15,945 bases of DNA from Clostridiales bacterium (GCA_019421975.1 JAHZEE010000011.1:1-15945), one strand, 5' to 3'. Numbered from the stretch's first letter, positions 6,734 to 14,064 are shown. The notes: generated from the letters alone by a model not told the origin. A program made the numbers and translations.

Positions 6734-8571
6734 CAGATCACCTCACCATTTATGGCATCCAGGGCACTGTTGATATCCCCCACGAGGCCGTCCACATAAG
6801 AAATACTCGCTTTCGCATTGAGCTGCGTCTGAAGATTGGAGGTGACACCGTCCAGATACCCCAGTTCTGTACTTGTCACCGCACTCACTGCCACCTTGCC
6901 GCTACCGTTGGAAATCAGCGCCCGGTTCGCCGTCAGGTTGCTGCTCACAATCGTGCTGGCACCGCCCGTCACAGTCGCCTGTTTCCCGTCCAGCGCTGTC
7001 TGGGCTGCCGTGCTGATTGGCTTATCTGCATCTGCCGTGTTGTCCACATTTCCCAGTCCCACCTGCGCCGCCGTCACCCCGTGGGGGTTATCGGTCCGGC
7101 CGGTATGTGCCGCAAGCGCGGTCTGCACCCTTGCGGCCTCTTCTGCCGCTGTACCCGCCGGATCATAATCCATAGCCGGCAGCTGGGCTGACGGGATCTT
7201 TCCGTCCGCTCCAAGCGCTGCCACGCCGCCCGCTGCGCCCTTCTCAGCCAGCGGAACGGAGGCTGCCCTGGCCGCCTCTGCCGCTGCACCGGCCACACTG
7301 TCCGCATAGGAGAATACATCCTCCGCCTTCCTCTGGGGATCATAGACGCCCGTCAGCATGTCTCCTGTCCCCGATCCGGCAGGGCCGGTGTCGCCCTTCT
7401 CGCCCTTGTCTCCCTTTTCACCCTTTGGGATGGCAAAATTCAAAACAGCGGCTGCCGTTGTGCCGGCGTTCGTCACCGAGGCTGCCGCACCCGGCTCCAG
7501 CGTGGTCACACTGCCCACCGCAACAGTCGCCGCTGCGCCGGGCTCGCCCTTTTCCCCCTGCTGGCCCTGCGCGCCGGTGGCGCCTCTTTCTCCCTTGTCT
7601 CCCTTTGGAATTCCAAACTGCAGCTTGGTCACACCGCCGCTTGTGGTCTTTGTGACCGTCGCATCCATCCCCTCTGCCAGCGTCTGGGCCTCCGCGGTCA
7701 TGTTCTCTATTGCGTGCTGCGCCGCCGCTGCATGCTGCGCCGCAGCCTGGGCCGAGACGGCCGCGCTGTCCGCCGCCGTCTTGCTCGCAGCCGCGCTCTC
7801 TGCCTGGGTCCTGGAAATCTGTGCTGCGGCCTGCGCCTCCGTCTGGGCCGAGACGGCCTGATCTGCCGAGGCCGCCGCCGCATCTTCGCTGGCCTCTGCC
7901 GCCGTCCGGGCCTCTGAGGCGCTCTGGGCTGCCTGGGCGGCAGCAGCTGCCCCCTGCCGGGCCGCCTGGGCATCCGCTGCGACCGCCTGCTGCACCAGCT
8001 CTGCCGCCGCCTGGGCCGTCTGCTCCACCGCACTCTGGGCCGCCTGGACGGCGTAGTCCTGGATGCCCTCTGTCAGAGCCTCCAGCTGCTCCGGCGTGAA
8101 ATCCTCGTATAAAAACGGATCGCCCTTGTCGCCCTTCAGGCTGGCGACCCACTCCGCCTCGGTGCCCGCAAATCCCAGCTTGACCGCAATGGCATAGGCG
8201 CTCAGATAGTAGCCCTTGAAGCAGGCCAGCGTATCCTGCGGCCGCAGCGTCTCCGCCACCCACCGCACATAGTCGTTGAGGTTCCGGTTGAACATCTGCA
8301 TACAGTTCTCATACCGGTCGTACTCCTCCTGCTCATAGCAGATCATGGCCTCCAGGTAGTACCGGTAGAGCCGGTCGTGGGGCGGCTGGACGATCAGCTC
8401 CGGATCCTGATCGTCGGCGCCGCCATACTGAACCACATCCTCCAGCGACAGCCGCAGCACATCCGTCTGCACCATGCCCTCTACTTCATTCACCCAGGCC
8501 GTCTTGACCTCGTCGGAGAAGCTGTTCTTTTTCAGGCCGTCTACAAAGCGCAGCAATTGTTTCAGTCTCAT
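6733..8571 (-). CDS. Collagen-like phage tail fibre with adaptor-like N-terminus
   Basis: 612 residues in distinct blocks. Residues 1-115 (LLRFVDGLKKNSFSDEVKTA, PPHDRLYRYYLEAMICYEQE) are helical and resemble head-tail-adaptor-type proteins coded after the capsid gene in clostridial phages. Residues about 120-160 (YLSAYAIAVKLGF, GDKGDPFLYEDFTPEQLEAL) form a fibre-entry motif. Then comes a very Ala/Gln-rich coiled-coil shaft (about 165-300), collagen-like Gly-X-Y runs (about 327-350 and 387-402), an Ala-rich linker, the fibre repeat NPHGVTAAQVGLGNVDNT, and a C-terminus with LTANRALISNGSGKV, TELGYLDGVTSNLQTQLNAK. ATG at 8571 has GAGGTGAAGAG upstream. It is the first gene after the major capsid protein. 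Probable role: a trimeric fibre anchored at the portal or neck; the adaptor reading is less sure than the fibre reading. Confidence 0.82.
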   Translation of the reverse strand: MRLKQLLRFVDGLKKNSFSDEVKTAWVNEVEGMVQTDVLRLSLEDVVQYGGADDQDPELIVQPPHDRLYRYYLEAMICYEQEEYDRYENCMQMFNRNLNDYVRWVAETLRPQDTLACFKGYYLSAYAIAVKLGFAGTEAEWVASLKGDKGDPFLYEDFTPEQLEALTEGIQDYAVQAAQSAVEQTAQAAAELVQQAVAADAQAARQGAAAAAQAAQSASEARTAAEASEDAAAASADQAVSAQTEAQAAAQISRTQAESAAASKTAADSAAVSAQAAAQHAAAAQHAIENMTAEAQTLAEGMDATVTKTTSGGVTKLQFGIPKGDKGERGATGAQGQQGEKGEPGAAATVAVGSVTTLEPGAAASVTNAGTTAAAVLNFAIPKGEKGDKGEKGDTGPAGSGTGDMLTGVYDPQRKAEDVFSYADSVAGAAAEAARAASVPLAEKGAAGGVAALGADGKIPSAQLPAMDYDPAGTAAEEAARVQTALAAHTGRTDNPHGVTAAQVGLGNVDNTADADKPISTAAQTALDGKQATVTGGASTIVSSNLTANRALISNGSGKVAVSAVTSTELGYLDGVTSNLQTQLNAKASISYVDGLVGDINSALDAINGEVI

Positions 8572-8642
8572 CTCTTCACCTCGTCACTGCCGGGACGCAG
8601 GCGCGCGCAGGGCGCACAGCTCCGGCTGCTTTACTTCGTTCC

Positions 8643-8677
8643 GTGGACGGGACGGAGACCCGCTCCGCCCCGTCCAC
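8643..8677 (-). other. Strong RNA hairpin directly after the capsid gene
   Basis: 8643-8657 pairs with 8663-8677 around a 5-base loop. On the minus-strand RNA all 15 positions pair, counting one G-U. It begins 4 bases after the capsid stop codon and lacks a U-tract, so it is more likely a 3' stabiliser or partial attenuator that raises capsid mRNA over the fibre genes than a full terminator. The rest of the 110-base gap 8572-8681 shows no gene. Confidence 0.6.
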
Positions 8678-8681
8678 TGTC

Positions 8682-9677
8682 TCACAGGGTTGCGCCCGCG
8701 TCCAGGCCGCTGGCAATCATGCCGCGGAAGTCCACGAAGCCGCCGCCGAAGCGCATGTAGCCCTTCCACTTGTTGGCGTCGTTGTCGGCCAGCTCCGAGC
8801 GGACCTCCAGCGGCACGCGCTCCTGCCAGACGGCCACATCGCCGGTCTGGTTGAAGCGGCTGTCCAGGATGATCCAGGGCGCGTCCAGGCCGCCGAGGAA
8901 GTCGTTGAGGTACGGCCAGACCAGCACCCGCCAGTTGCCGAACAGGTAGTTGTACTTGTTCTCCGTGCCCGGCTCCAGGTGGGAGGCGATGGCCGCAAAC
9001 ACCTCGTCCTTCAGCTCCGCCAGGTTGGGGATCAGGATGGTGTCCGGGCTCAGGCCCAGCGTCTCACCGTTGTCGCCCTTCATGTTCTGCATGGCCGTGG
9101 CCGCCTTGCCCAGGGCATCTTTGGAAAAGGCGTCGGTGTAGGCGTTTACAATGGTGTCGCCGGACACCTTCGCCTTGTGGGCGTTGGAGAACATGCAAAG
9201 CCCGTCGGCAGACTTGGCGCTGAAGGTCTGCCCCTTCATCTGGAAGCCCTCCTGCTGCTGCAGCGCCGTGCCCAGCAGCTGTGCAAAGAAGCGCTCCTGG
9301 GTGCGGTAGGCCGCCTGGATAAAGCCCTCCGGCTTTTTCTTGAAGTCCACCAGCTTGCCGTCGTCGACCATCTCGCGGGAGATGGAAAAGCTGGACTTCC
9401 AGGTGTAGTTGGGGATGGTCTGGAAGTAGCCCTCCTCAAAGCCGTTTGTGGGATAGGCGCCGTTTTCCGGCGTCAGCTCGAAGTCGTCCATGCCAGTCAG
9501 GCCGCCGTACCCCTCGGCCCAGTGGGTGGAGGGCCGCTTGATAAAGACCTCCTTGGCGATGGAGGCCTGTTCAAAGGCCTCGCCGCGCTTTTGCAGATAG
9601 GATGCAATGGGCGCCTGAATTTTACCGTAGAGGGCGTTGAGCCGCTCGCTGCCCTCGGAAAGAATGATATTGGGCAT
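8682..9677 (-). CDS. Phage major capsid protein, HK97-like
   Basis: 331 residues, with composition and length of an HK97-fold coat protein. Features typical of one capsid family: an N-terminal helical arm (MPNIILSEGSERLNALYGKI), the segment NYTWKSSFSISREMVDDGKL, a long helix (YRTQERFFAQLLGTALQQQ), PDTILIPNLAELKDEVFAAI, and a C-terminal beta segment WKGYMRFGGGFVDFRGMIAS close to the GFVDFR-type ending of these proteins. No prohead protease gene is visible and no long delta-domain precedes the body; the separate scaffold gene upstream may replace it. ATG at 9677 follows AGGAGGAA, which overlaps the end of the decoration-like gene. It is followed by a strong hairpin. Self-assembles into the icosahedral shell if functional. 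Confidence 0.8.
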   Translation of the reverse strand: MPNIILSEGSERLNALYGKIQAPIASYLQKRGEAFEQASIAKEVFIKRPSTHWAEGYGGLTGMDDFELTPENGAYPTNGFEEGYFQTIPNYTWKSSFSISREMVDDGKLVDFKKKPEGFIQAAYRTQERFFAQLLGTALQQQEGFQMKGQTFSAKSADGLCMFSNAHKAKVSGDTIVNAYTDAFSKDALGKAATAMQNMKGDNGETLGLSPDTILIPNLAELKDEVFAAIASHLEPGTENKYNYLFGNWRVLVWPYLNDFLGGLDAPWIILDSRFNQTGDVAVWQERVPLEVRSELADNDANKWKGYMRFGGGFVDFRGMIASGLDAGATL

Positions 9678-9692
9678 CTAAAGTTCCTCCTC

Positions 9693-10082
9693 TCAGAAAT
9701 GCACCCGGACACGGTCGCCGGCGGCCTTCCCCTCAAAGGAGACCACCTCCGCCACGCCGCTGGTGCTGGTCGCTGTGATCTTTTCCCCATTCGCGTCCAG
9801 CGTGTACCTTGTGCCGGCCGCAATCGAAGCGGACGCCTCCGCCAGCTCCGTCTCATAGAGCGTGTCTGCCGACACCCGGATGACCGGCACCATCTGGCCC
9901 GCCGCAGAGGCCTCCACCTCCTGCATGCAGATAAACTCCGGCATTGTAGCGCCGGAGGCGATGTTCAGCGTACCGCCGGAAAACGCCAGCGCGGTGCCGA
10001 CATGCAGGCGCTTGTCTGCCGCAACCGGCTGCAGCTCCCACGGATCGGGCTGTCCATCCAAATATTTTGCTGGGATCAACAT
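9693..10082 (-). CDS. Small phage head protein, decoration/stabilisation-like
   Basis: 129 residues from ATG at 10082, chosen because GGAAGGA lies just upstream; the longer open frame to 10223 only translates the palindromic repeats. The protein (MLIPAKYLDGQPDPWELQPV ... ALAFSGGTLNIASGATMPEF ... VPVIRVSADTLYE ... GVAEVVSFEGKAAGDRVRVHF) is beta-rich, with no cysteine-pair or membrane segment. A small beta-rich protein between scaffold and capsid is the usual place for a head decoration protein that clips the shell after expansion; the function is inferred from place and shape. Its TGA overlaps the capsid ribosome binding site. Confidence 0.62.
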   Translation of the reverse strand: MLIPAKYLDGQPDPWELQPVAADKRLHVGTALAFSGGTLNIASGATMPEFICMQEVEASAAGQMVPVIRVSADTLYETELAEASASIAAGTRYTLDANGEKITATSTSGVAEVVSFEGKAAGDRVRVHF

Positions 10083-10134
10083 AAAATCCTTCCTTTCTCC
10101 TTGACCAATTCTGTTTAAACTAAAACCGCACCCC

Positions 10135-10377
10135 AAAGGCTCCCCCTCGAGGGGGAGCTGGCGCGGCAAAGCCGCGTCTGAGAGGGGGAAAATCCCCCAT
10201 CCCGCTCCGCTTTTCCCCCACACACTGCCGCGGCACCTCTCAGTCCGCTTCGCGGCCAGCTCCCCTCAAGGGGAGCCTCCACACTGCGCGCACCCGAAGG
10301 CTCCCCCTCGAGGGGGAGCTGGCGCGGCGAAGCCGCGTCTGAGAGGGGGAAAATCCCCCATCCCTCCTCCGCGCTCC
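10135..10377. repeat. Three palindromic MITE-like half-units between head genes
   Basis: Part of the 371-base gap 10083-10453, which holds no credible gene. Two direct copies (about 10135-10203 and 10298-10364) carry the perfect palindrome CTCCCCCTCGAGGGGGAG, then GCGCGGC-AAGCCGCG, GTCTGAGAGGGGGAAAAT and CCCCCATCCC. Between them, in inverse orientation, 10234-10277 reads CACCTCTCAG, GTCCGCTTCGCGGCC-type sequence and AGCTCCCCTCAAGGGGAGCC, the same half-unit found near 13451-13493 and 13599-13641. Open frames through it are GC artefacts. It interrupts the head-gene operon, so the RNA would fold into large hairpins between the scaffold and head-protein genes. Confidence 0.85.
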
Positions 10378-10387
10378 CCCACACCGC

Positions 10388-10449
10388 CGCAGCCGACGCT
10401 CGGCCCGCAGCCGACGCTCGGCCCGCAGCCGGCGCCCGGCCCGCAGCCG
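10388..10449. repeat. 18-bp tandem repeat, about 3.4 copies
   Basis: CGCAGCCGACGCTCGGCC occurs twice exactly (10388-10405, 10406-10423), a third copy has two or so changes (10424-10441), and a partial fourth runs to 10449. It begins 4 bases past the scaffold stop codon (on the minus strand). In one minus-strand frame it would read GCGPSV repeats, but that frame has no ribosome binding site and runs into the palindromic repeats. Confidence 0.85.
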
Positions 10450-10453
10450 ATCC

Positions 10454-11200
10454 CTACCGGTACCACTTGTTGTACTCTCTCTGGATCTGCTGCGTCGACA
10501 GGCTTGGATCCATGGCCCGGTAGAGCTCCATCACTTCCTTCGGCACAGCGGGCAGTTCTCCCGTGCCGCCGCCCAGCGGCGCCAGATGGTCCTTGCTGGC
10601 CGCCGCACTCTGGGTGCGCTGCCGGGCCGCGCGCCGCTGGGCAAGCCTGCCGGCATTGGCCAGCTGAAACGCCTCCAGATAGGAGAGGTTGTTCTGCTGC
10701 ACATAGTTTGCAAACACAGCGCCCGTCTCTGACTTCAAAATGTCCTCCAGGCCGTGAATGCCCGGATCCAGCTTCCGGATCTGCGCCAGCTCATAGTCCA
10801 CCTGCTTTTGAAACTGTGCCTGCTGCGCCGGATCCGCCGCCGGCTCCGGGCTCTGCGTCTGCTCGGACGCCCCGTCCTTCTGCGCGCTGCGCGCATACCA
10901 CTGTTCAAAGTCCTCAAAGCTCTCCATCCGCCTGTTTTCGCGATAGGGGTCCTTCATGCCGACCCGCGCGAAAAACGACTGCTCCTGGGCCTTGAACTGC
11001 TCCTGCGCCTCCCGGCGCGCCTGCTCCGCGGCGGCGCGGATGGCCTGCTCCGTCTCCGGCGGCATGCCCTCCGGCGCTTCCGCCGGCGCCCGGCCCTCGT
11101 CCGAGGCCGGGCCCGCGGTCTCGGCCTCCACCTGCGCCGGGGCCGATCCGGCCTCCGGCCCCTCCAGGCTCAGCGCCTCAAAATAGTCCTGCTCTTCCAT
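10454..11200 (-). CDS. Phage capsid scaffold-like protein
   Basis: 248 residues, strongly charged and mostly predicted helical, with an acidic Ala/Pro/Glu-rich N-terminus (EEQDYFEALSLEGPEAGSAP), a coiled-coil region (ETEQAIRAAAEQARREAQEQF), QFQKQVDYELAQIRKLDPGI, and a C-terminal helical patch MDPSLSTQQIQREYNKWYR. Scaffolds of tailed phages have this build, with a basic C-terminal capsid-binding helix, and sit between portal and capsid genes, as here. ATG at 11200 is 6 bases after AAGGAG. A protease role is unsupported. If correct, it guides capsid assembly and is lost from the mature shell. Confidence 0.7.
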   Translation of the reverse strand: MEEQDYFEALSLEGPEAGSAPAQVEAETAGPASDEGRAPAEAPEGMPPETEQAIRAAAEQARREAQEQFKAQEQSFFARVGMKDPYRENRRMESFEDFEQWYARSAQKDGASEQTQSPEPAADPAQQAQFQKQVDYELAQIRKLDPGIHGLEDILKSETGAVFANYVQQNNLSYLEAFQLANAGRLAQRRAARQRTQSAAASKDHLAPLGGGTGELPAVPKEVMELYRAMDPSLSTQQIQREYNKWYR

Positions 11201-11221
11201 TCTGAACTCCTTTGGATGTCC

Positions 11222-11329
11222 TTATTTCTTCTGCTCCCGTCCGCCGCGCAGATCCGTCCCGCGGACAACCCGGTTGGGGGCCTCCGCCGTGCGGCTGTGC
11301 ACCGGCTGTACCCCCTGCGCGCGCGGCAT
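11222..11329 (-). CDS. Possible 35-residue phage protein
   Basis: Complete small frame, ATG at 11327-11329 to TAA at 11222-11224, starting 12 bases after the portal stop and ending 21 bases before the scaffold start. Product MPRAQGVQPVHSRTAEAPNR followed by VVRGTDLRGGREQKK: basic, no domain recognised. The frame fills most of the portal-scaffold gap, but no strong ribosome binding site precedes it, so it would rely on re-initiation after the portal gene. Moderate to low certainty. Confidence 0.45.
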   Translation of the reverse strand: MPRAQGVQPVHSRTAEAPNRVVRGTDLRGGREQKK

Positions 11330-11341
11330 GGGGGGGCGCTC

Positions 11342-13234
11342 TCAGGCCGGTTGGGGTGCGGCCGCCTGCGGCTCGGGCGGCTCCTGCTCCAGATACTCCC
11401 GCGTGGCCCCGGCGTCCGGATATCCCAGCCGCTCCAGCTTGGTCCAGTAGAGGATCAGGGTCTGCAGCTGGCTCGGATCGCCAAACGCGCCTGCCTGCAG
11501 GTTGGCCGCCGCCTCCTGCCACATGGCCTGCCGGTTCTGGCTCAAGGTCGCCGCCGTGTCGGTGGAGAACAGAAAATCGTCAATCCAGCGCCAGTTCCCG
11601 TCCTCGTCCCGCTCCAGGAAGTCCAGGCGGTTGAACTGGTCGTAGAGCCGTTCGCCGTGGATACCGGCGCGGACCACATCCCGCGGCTCGTCGCAGTAGG
11701 CGAGCTTGAACTTGAACAGGATCTCAAAGAGCCGGGCGTAGGCCGCGTTCTTCATCACCCGCTTGCTCTCCATCCGCCCCGCGGCCTGGGCCGCCGAAAA
11801 CTGCTTTGCCACCCCGGACTGCGCCGTCGTGTCCCGCCGGCCCTGGTAGCTGTCGGTGATCCCCAGCACCCGCCGCGACTCCTCGTAGACCTGGCTCAGA
11901 TACGCCATCTCATACTGCAGGTCGCCGGAGAACTGGTAGACATCGATCAGCTGCTTCTCCGCCGCGTTCTCCAGCACCCAGACGCTGCCGTCCTCCGACG
12001 AGGTGGGCATGTGGGTGCTGGCCGGCTTGGTGATGACGCTGCCGGCCCGGACCAGCCGCTCGATGATCTTCTGCTCCAAGCGGTTGACGGTGTTCTGCTG
12101 GTCGGCGATCTTGTCCACATCGCTCTCCCCCAGCAGCCGCCCAAATACCGAGACATTCTTCTGCAGCACCACCGGGAACACATCCGGCTTGTAGACCGGC
12201 ACCTCCTGCAGGGTGTAATAGATGGTCTGCCCCGTCTCGTCCGTCTCCTGGACCGCCTCCTCGCCCGGCTGGGGGAGATATCCCTCCGGCGCGGGCAGCA
12301 GAAGCAGCTGGGTCTGCTCCTGCCGGTCCTCAAAGCGCGTGCCGCCGCAGCTGGGGCAGACGCCCGGCACGGCGCTGCGGGCCTGTCCCTGGGGCGTGCC
12401 GTCATAGGTGGGCAGATCCAGCGCCTGGGCGTTTTCAAGCTGCGGCGCGCCGCACCTGCTGCAGTGCCGCAGCCGGCGGGCCTGGTAGTCCTCCAGATCC
12501 ACCAGCACGGTGTCCCCCACCCAGGAGAACATGCCGATGCCGCCCTGCCCATTGCGGTAGTAGACCACATACTGGGTCACAAGCTCGTCCGTCCCCGCCG
12601 TCTCGCCGCTGGAGCGCAGCGCCGGGTCGCGCTCCGGCTCGTCCGAGACATCCACGCCATAGCGCGCGCGGATAAAGGCCTTGCTCTGCGCCAGCTTCAG
12701 GCCGACGGCGTCCATGTCGTCGAGGCCCGTGTAGACCCCCTCCTGCGGCACCAGCTTCTTCGGATGCTGCACCGTGAGAACCGTCTCGCCCACCGTGTGC
12801 GGGGTTCTGCGCTGGTTGTCCCACTCCACCAGAAACAGCCCGCCGCCCTGAATGGGCACGGTCCGCTCCTGCATGTCGTTGAGCTCCTCCATGGGCAGCC
12901 GGTCCAGCTCATTTTTGAGCATGGCCTCAATGATGCGGGCCAGCGGCTCGTCCTTCTCGCGGCGGGCCGTCACCTTGGGCGCCGGAATGGTGGAGTCGAT
13001 CTCCGACTCGATGTTCTCTGCGACAATATTCCACACATGGCTGGTTTTGCGCGCCGCTCCGTCCGCGGCCCGGTCGTTGTCCGTGAGGGGCCGGAGCGTG
13101 TGCGCGCCGCGGTAGAGCCGCTCGCGCCGGTCCATCTTCTGCCGCTCCAGCTGCCAGGCCTCGTCGTGCTTCTCCATCCAGGCCTGCCACTTTCGCAGGC
13201 GGTTGATTCTCTTTTGCTTTCCCATCGCGGCCAT
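11342..13234 (-). CDS. Phage portal protein with zinc-ribbon-like insert
   Basis: 630 residues from ATG at 13234 (AAGGAG 3 bases upstream; ATG at 13225, giving MGKQKRINRLRKWQ, is equally possible). The open frame continues to 13522, but that part translates palindromic repeats and a terminator and is not coding. Portal-type features: a basic/aromatic N-terminus (RLRKWQAWMEKHDEAWQLER), HVWNIVAENIESEIDSTIPA, KNELDRLPMEELNDMQER, DVDKIADQQNTVNRLEQKII, the long helix YLSQVYEESRRVLGITDSYQ, and AQSGVAKQFSAAQAAGRMES. Between about residues 258 and 296 it has CSRC and CPSC, four cysteines spaced like a zinc ribbon. The end is Pro/Glu/Ala-rich (EQEPPEPQAAAPQPA). In known phages the portal is a dodecameric DNA channel at one capsid vertex and docks the terminase. 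No terminase gene precedes it here. Confidence 0.78.
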   Translation of the reverse strand: MAAMGKQKRINRLRKWQAWMEKHDEAWQLERQKMDRRERLYRGAHTLRPLTDNDRAADGAARKTSHVWNIVAENIESEIDSTIPAPKVTARREKDEPLARIIEAMLKNELDRLPMEELNDMQERTVPIQGGGLFLVEWDNQRRTPHTVGETVLTVQHPKKLVPQEGVYTGLDDMDAVGLKLAQSKAFIRARYGVDVSDEPERDPALRSSGETAGTDELVTQYVVYYRNGQGGIGMFSWVGDTVLVDLEDYQARRLRHCSRCGAPQLENAQALDLPTYDGTPQGQARSAVPGVCPSCGGTRFEDRQEQTQLLLLPAPEGYLPQPGEEAVQETDETGQTIYYTLQEVPVYKPDVFPVVLQKNVSVFGRLLGESDVDKIADQQNTVNRLEQKIIERLVRAGSVITKPASTHMPTSSEDGSVWVLENAAEKQLIDVYQFSGDLQYEMAYLSQVYEESRRVLGITDSYQGRRDTTAQSGVAKQFSAAQAAGRMESKRVMKNAAYARLFEILFKFKLAYCDEPRDVVRAGIHGERLYDQFNRLDFLERDEDGNWRWIDDFLFSTDTAATLSQNRQAMWQEAAANLQAGAFGDPSQLQTLILYWTKLERLGYPDAGATREYLEQEPPEPQAAAPQPA

Positions 13235-13308
13235 CCGCTCCTTTTCTCCGCTTTCTACCCCCCATTTTCCACGCATGGCCTGCCCGTTATCACACACTTT
13301 CCGGCAAA

Positions 13309-13336
13309 CAAAAAAAGCGCCCCCTGAAGGGGGCGC
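13309..13336 (-). terminator. Minus-strand terminator just upstream of the portal gene
   Basis: On the minus strand GCGCCCCC-TTCA-GGGGGCGC (13336-13317) is followed by a run of seven T's broken only after TTTTTTTG. It ends about 75 bases before the portal start. Transcription arriving from the regulators would stop here, so the portal operon needs a promoter in 13235-13309, where I see no good -35/-10 pair. Confidence 0.8.
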
Positions 13337-13380
13337 CAAATCGGGCGGCGTCTGCGCAGCGGCAGGGACCGCCAGACGGC

Positions 13381-13493
13381 CACCTCTCCGCCGCCTGCGG
13401 CGGCACCTCCCCTCCAGGGGAGGCATGCGAACTGCACAGCACCAAAAAAGGCTCCCCTTGAGGGGAGCTGGCCGCGAAGCGGACTGAGAGGTG
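13381..13493. repeat. MITE-like palindromic repeat, copy A
   Basis: 113 bases bounded by CACCTCTC and GAGAGGTG (8-base terminal inverted repeats). Inside: GCCGCCTGCGGCGGC hairpin, CCTCCCCTCCAGGGGAGG hairpin, a shared middle ACTGCACAGCACC plus A-run, then GGCTCCCCTTGAGGGGAGCT hairpin and GCCGCGAAGCGG. Most of the gap 13235-13689 is this repeat, copy B and the terminator; nothing codes there. Confidence 0.85.
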
Positions 13494-13519
13494 TCTGTTG
13501 TGGGATGGTGCAACGGAGC

Positions 13520-13641
13520 CACCTCTCCGTCATGGCTACCGCCATGCCACCTCCCCTCCAGGGGAGGCTATGCGGACTGCACAGCACCCAATAAAAAGGC
13601 TCCCCTTGAGGGGAGCTGTCGGCGGAGCCGACTGAGAGGTG
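13520..13641. repeat. MITE-like palindromic repeat, copy B
   Basis: 122 bases with the same ends (CACCTCTC ... GAGAGGTG) and the same middle (GGACTGCACAGCACCCA) as copies A and C. Its left internal hairpin reads TCATGGCTACCGCCATG, nearly the same as in copy C, while its right internal hairpin is GTCGGCGGAGCCGAC. The internal hairpins change between copies by compensating pairs, which points to selection or copying of a folded form. Confidence 0.85.
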
Positions 13642-13662
13642 TCACAGCACGCCCATAAAAGT

Positions 13663-13691
13663 AAGAGGCCCCTCGGCGTGAGGGACCTCCT
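13663..13691 (-). terminator. Terminator of XRE regulator 1
   Basis: Stem 13664-13674 with 13681-13691, loop about GGCGT, overlapping the stop codon of the gene starting at 14055. The minus-strand RNA runs on into TTACTTTTAT, and the plus strand into ATTTTTCT, so it may work both ways. Confidence 0.72.
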
Positions 13692-14055
13692 ATTTTTCTA
13701 ATAAATCTAATAAAATATGAACGAAAGTATGCAATTTCTGCGAATCCGTATGATCCAAAACATCATTTATGCGATTTAATTCATCAGGCGGAAGCTGCTT
13801 TAACTGATTGTAAAGCTTTCTGAGTGCAGCCGGATCCTCCACATTTGGATTAAAAAACTCATACGGCGTCACTTCAAAATAGTCACAGATATCTAAAAAA
13901 TTGCTCATATGCGGAAGTGCAATGCCAGCTACAATATTGTGGATGTAGCTATGGCCCTTCCCCAGCGCAAAACTCATTTCCCGCTCAGAGACATCTTTCT
14001 GCATTCTCAGTTCTGTAATACGGGTTCGGATAAACTGGGCCCCGCTCTTTTTCAT
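13690..14055 (-). CDS. XRE-family helix-turn-helix regulator 1
   Basis: 121 residues. The HTH domain covers about residues 8-68: IRTRITELRMQKDVSEREMS, FALGKGHSYIHNIVAGIALP (recognition-helix region), then NFLDICDYFEVTPYEFFNP, the usual Cro/C1-type ending. The rest is a helical tail (LRKLYNQLKQLPPDELNRIN ... HTFVHILLDLLEK), probably for dimerisation. No protease or ligand domain, so not a LexA/CI-type repressor. ATG at 14055 follows GGGGGCG; a TATAAT (minus strand, near 14083) lies upstream within an inverted repeat. It resembles the next two regulators in the motifs SER-(E/Q)-(M/L)S, GK and TP-x-E-(F/L)F. Target unknown. Confidence 0.85.
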   Translation of the reverse strand: MKKSGAQFIRTRITELRMQKDVSEREMSFALGKGHSYIHNIVAGIALPHMSNFLDICDYFEVTPYEFFNPNVEDPAALRKLYNQLKQLPPDELNRINDVLDHTDSQKLHTFVHILLDLLEK

Positions 14056-14064
14056 TTAAGCGCC

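Noticed and set aside
10083..10223. N-terminal extension of the decoration-like gene, and the 66-codon minus-strand frame 10266-10466 with GCGPSV repeats
   Set aside because: Both are translations of palindromic and tandem repeats without start signals.
10754..13327. 857-codon plus-strand frame opposite the portal and scaffold genes, and similar plus-strand frames at 8643-10118 and 7358-7861
   Set aside because: They lie antisense to well-supported genes, are Leu/Arg/Ala/Pro-rich as GC-rich shadows are, and lack ribosome binding sites and known motifs.
13235..13522. N-terminal extension of the portal frame up to 13522
   Set aside because: It would translate a terminator and palindromic repeat copy A, has no ribosome binding site, and the portal-like sequence begins only at 13234/13225.
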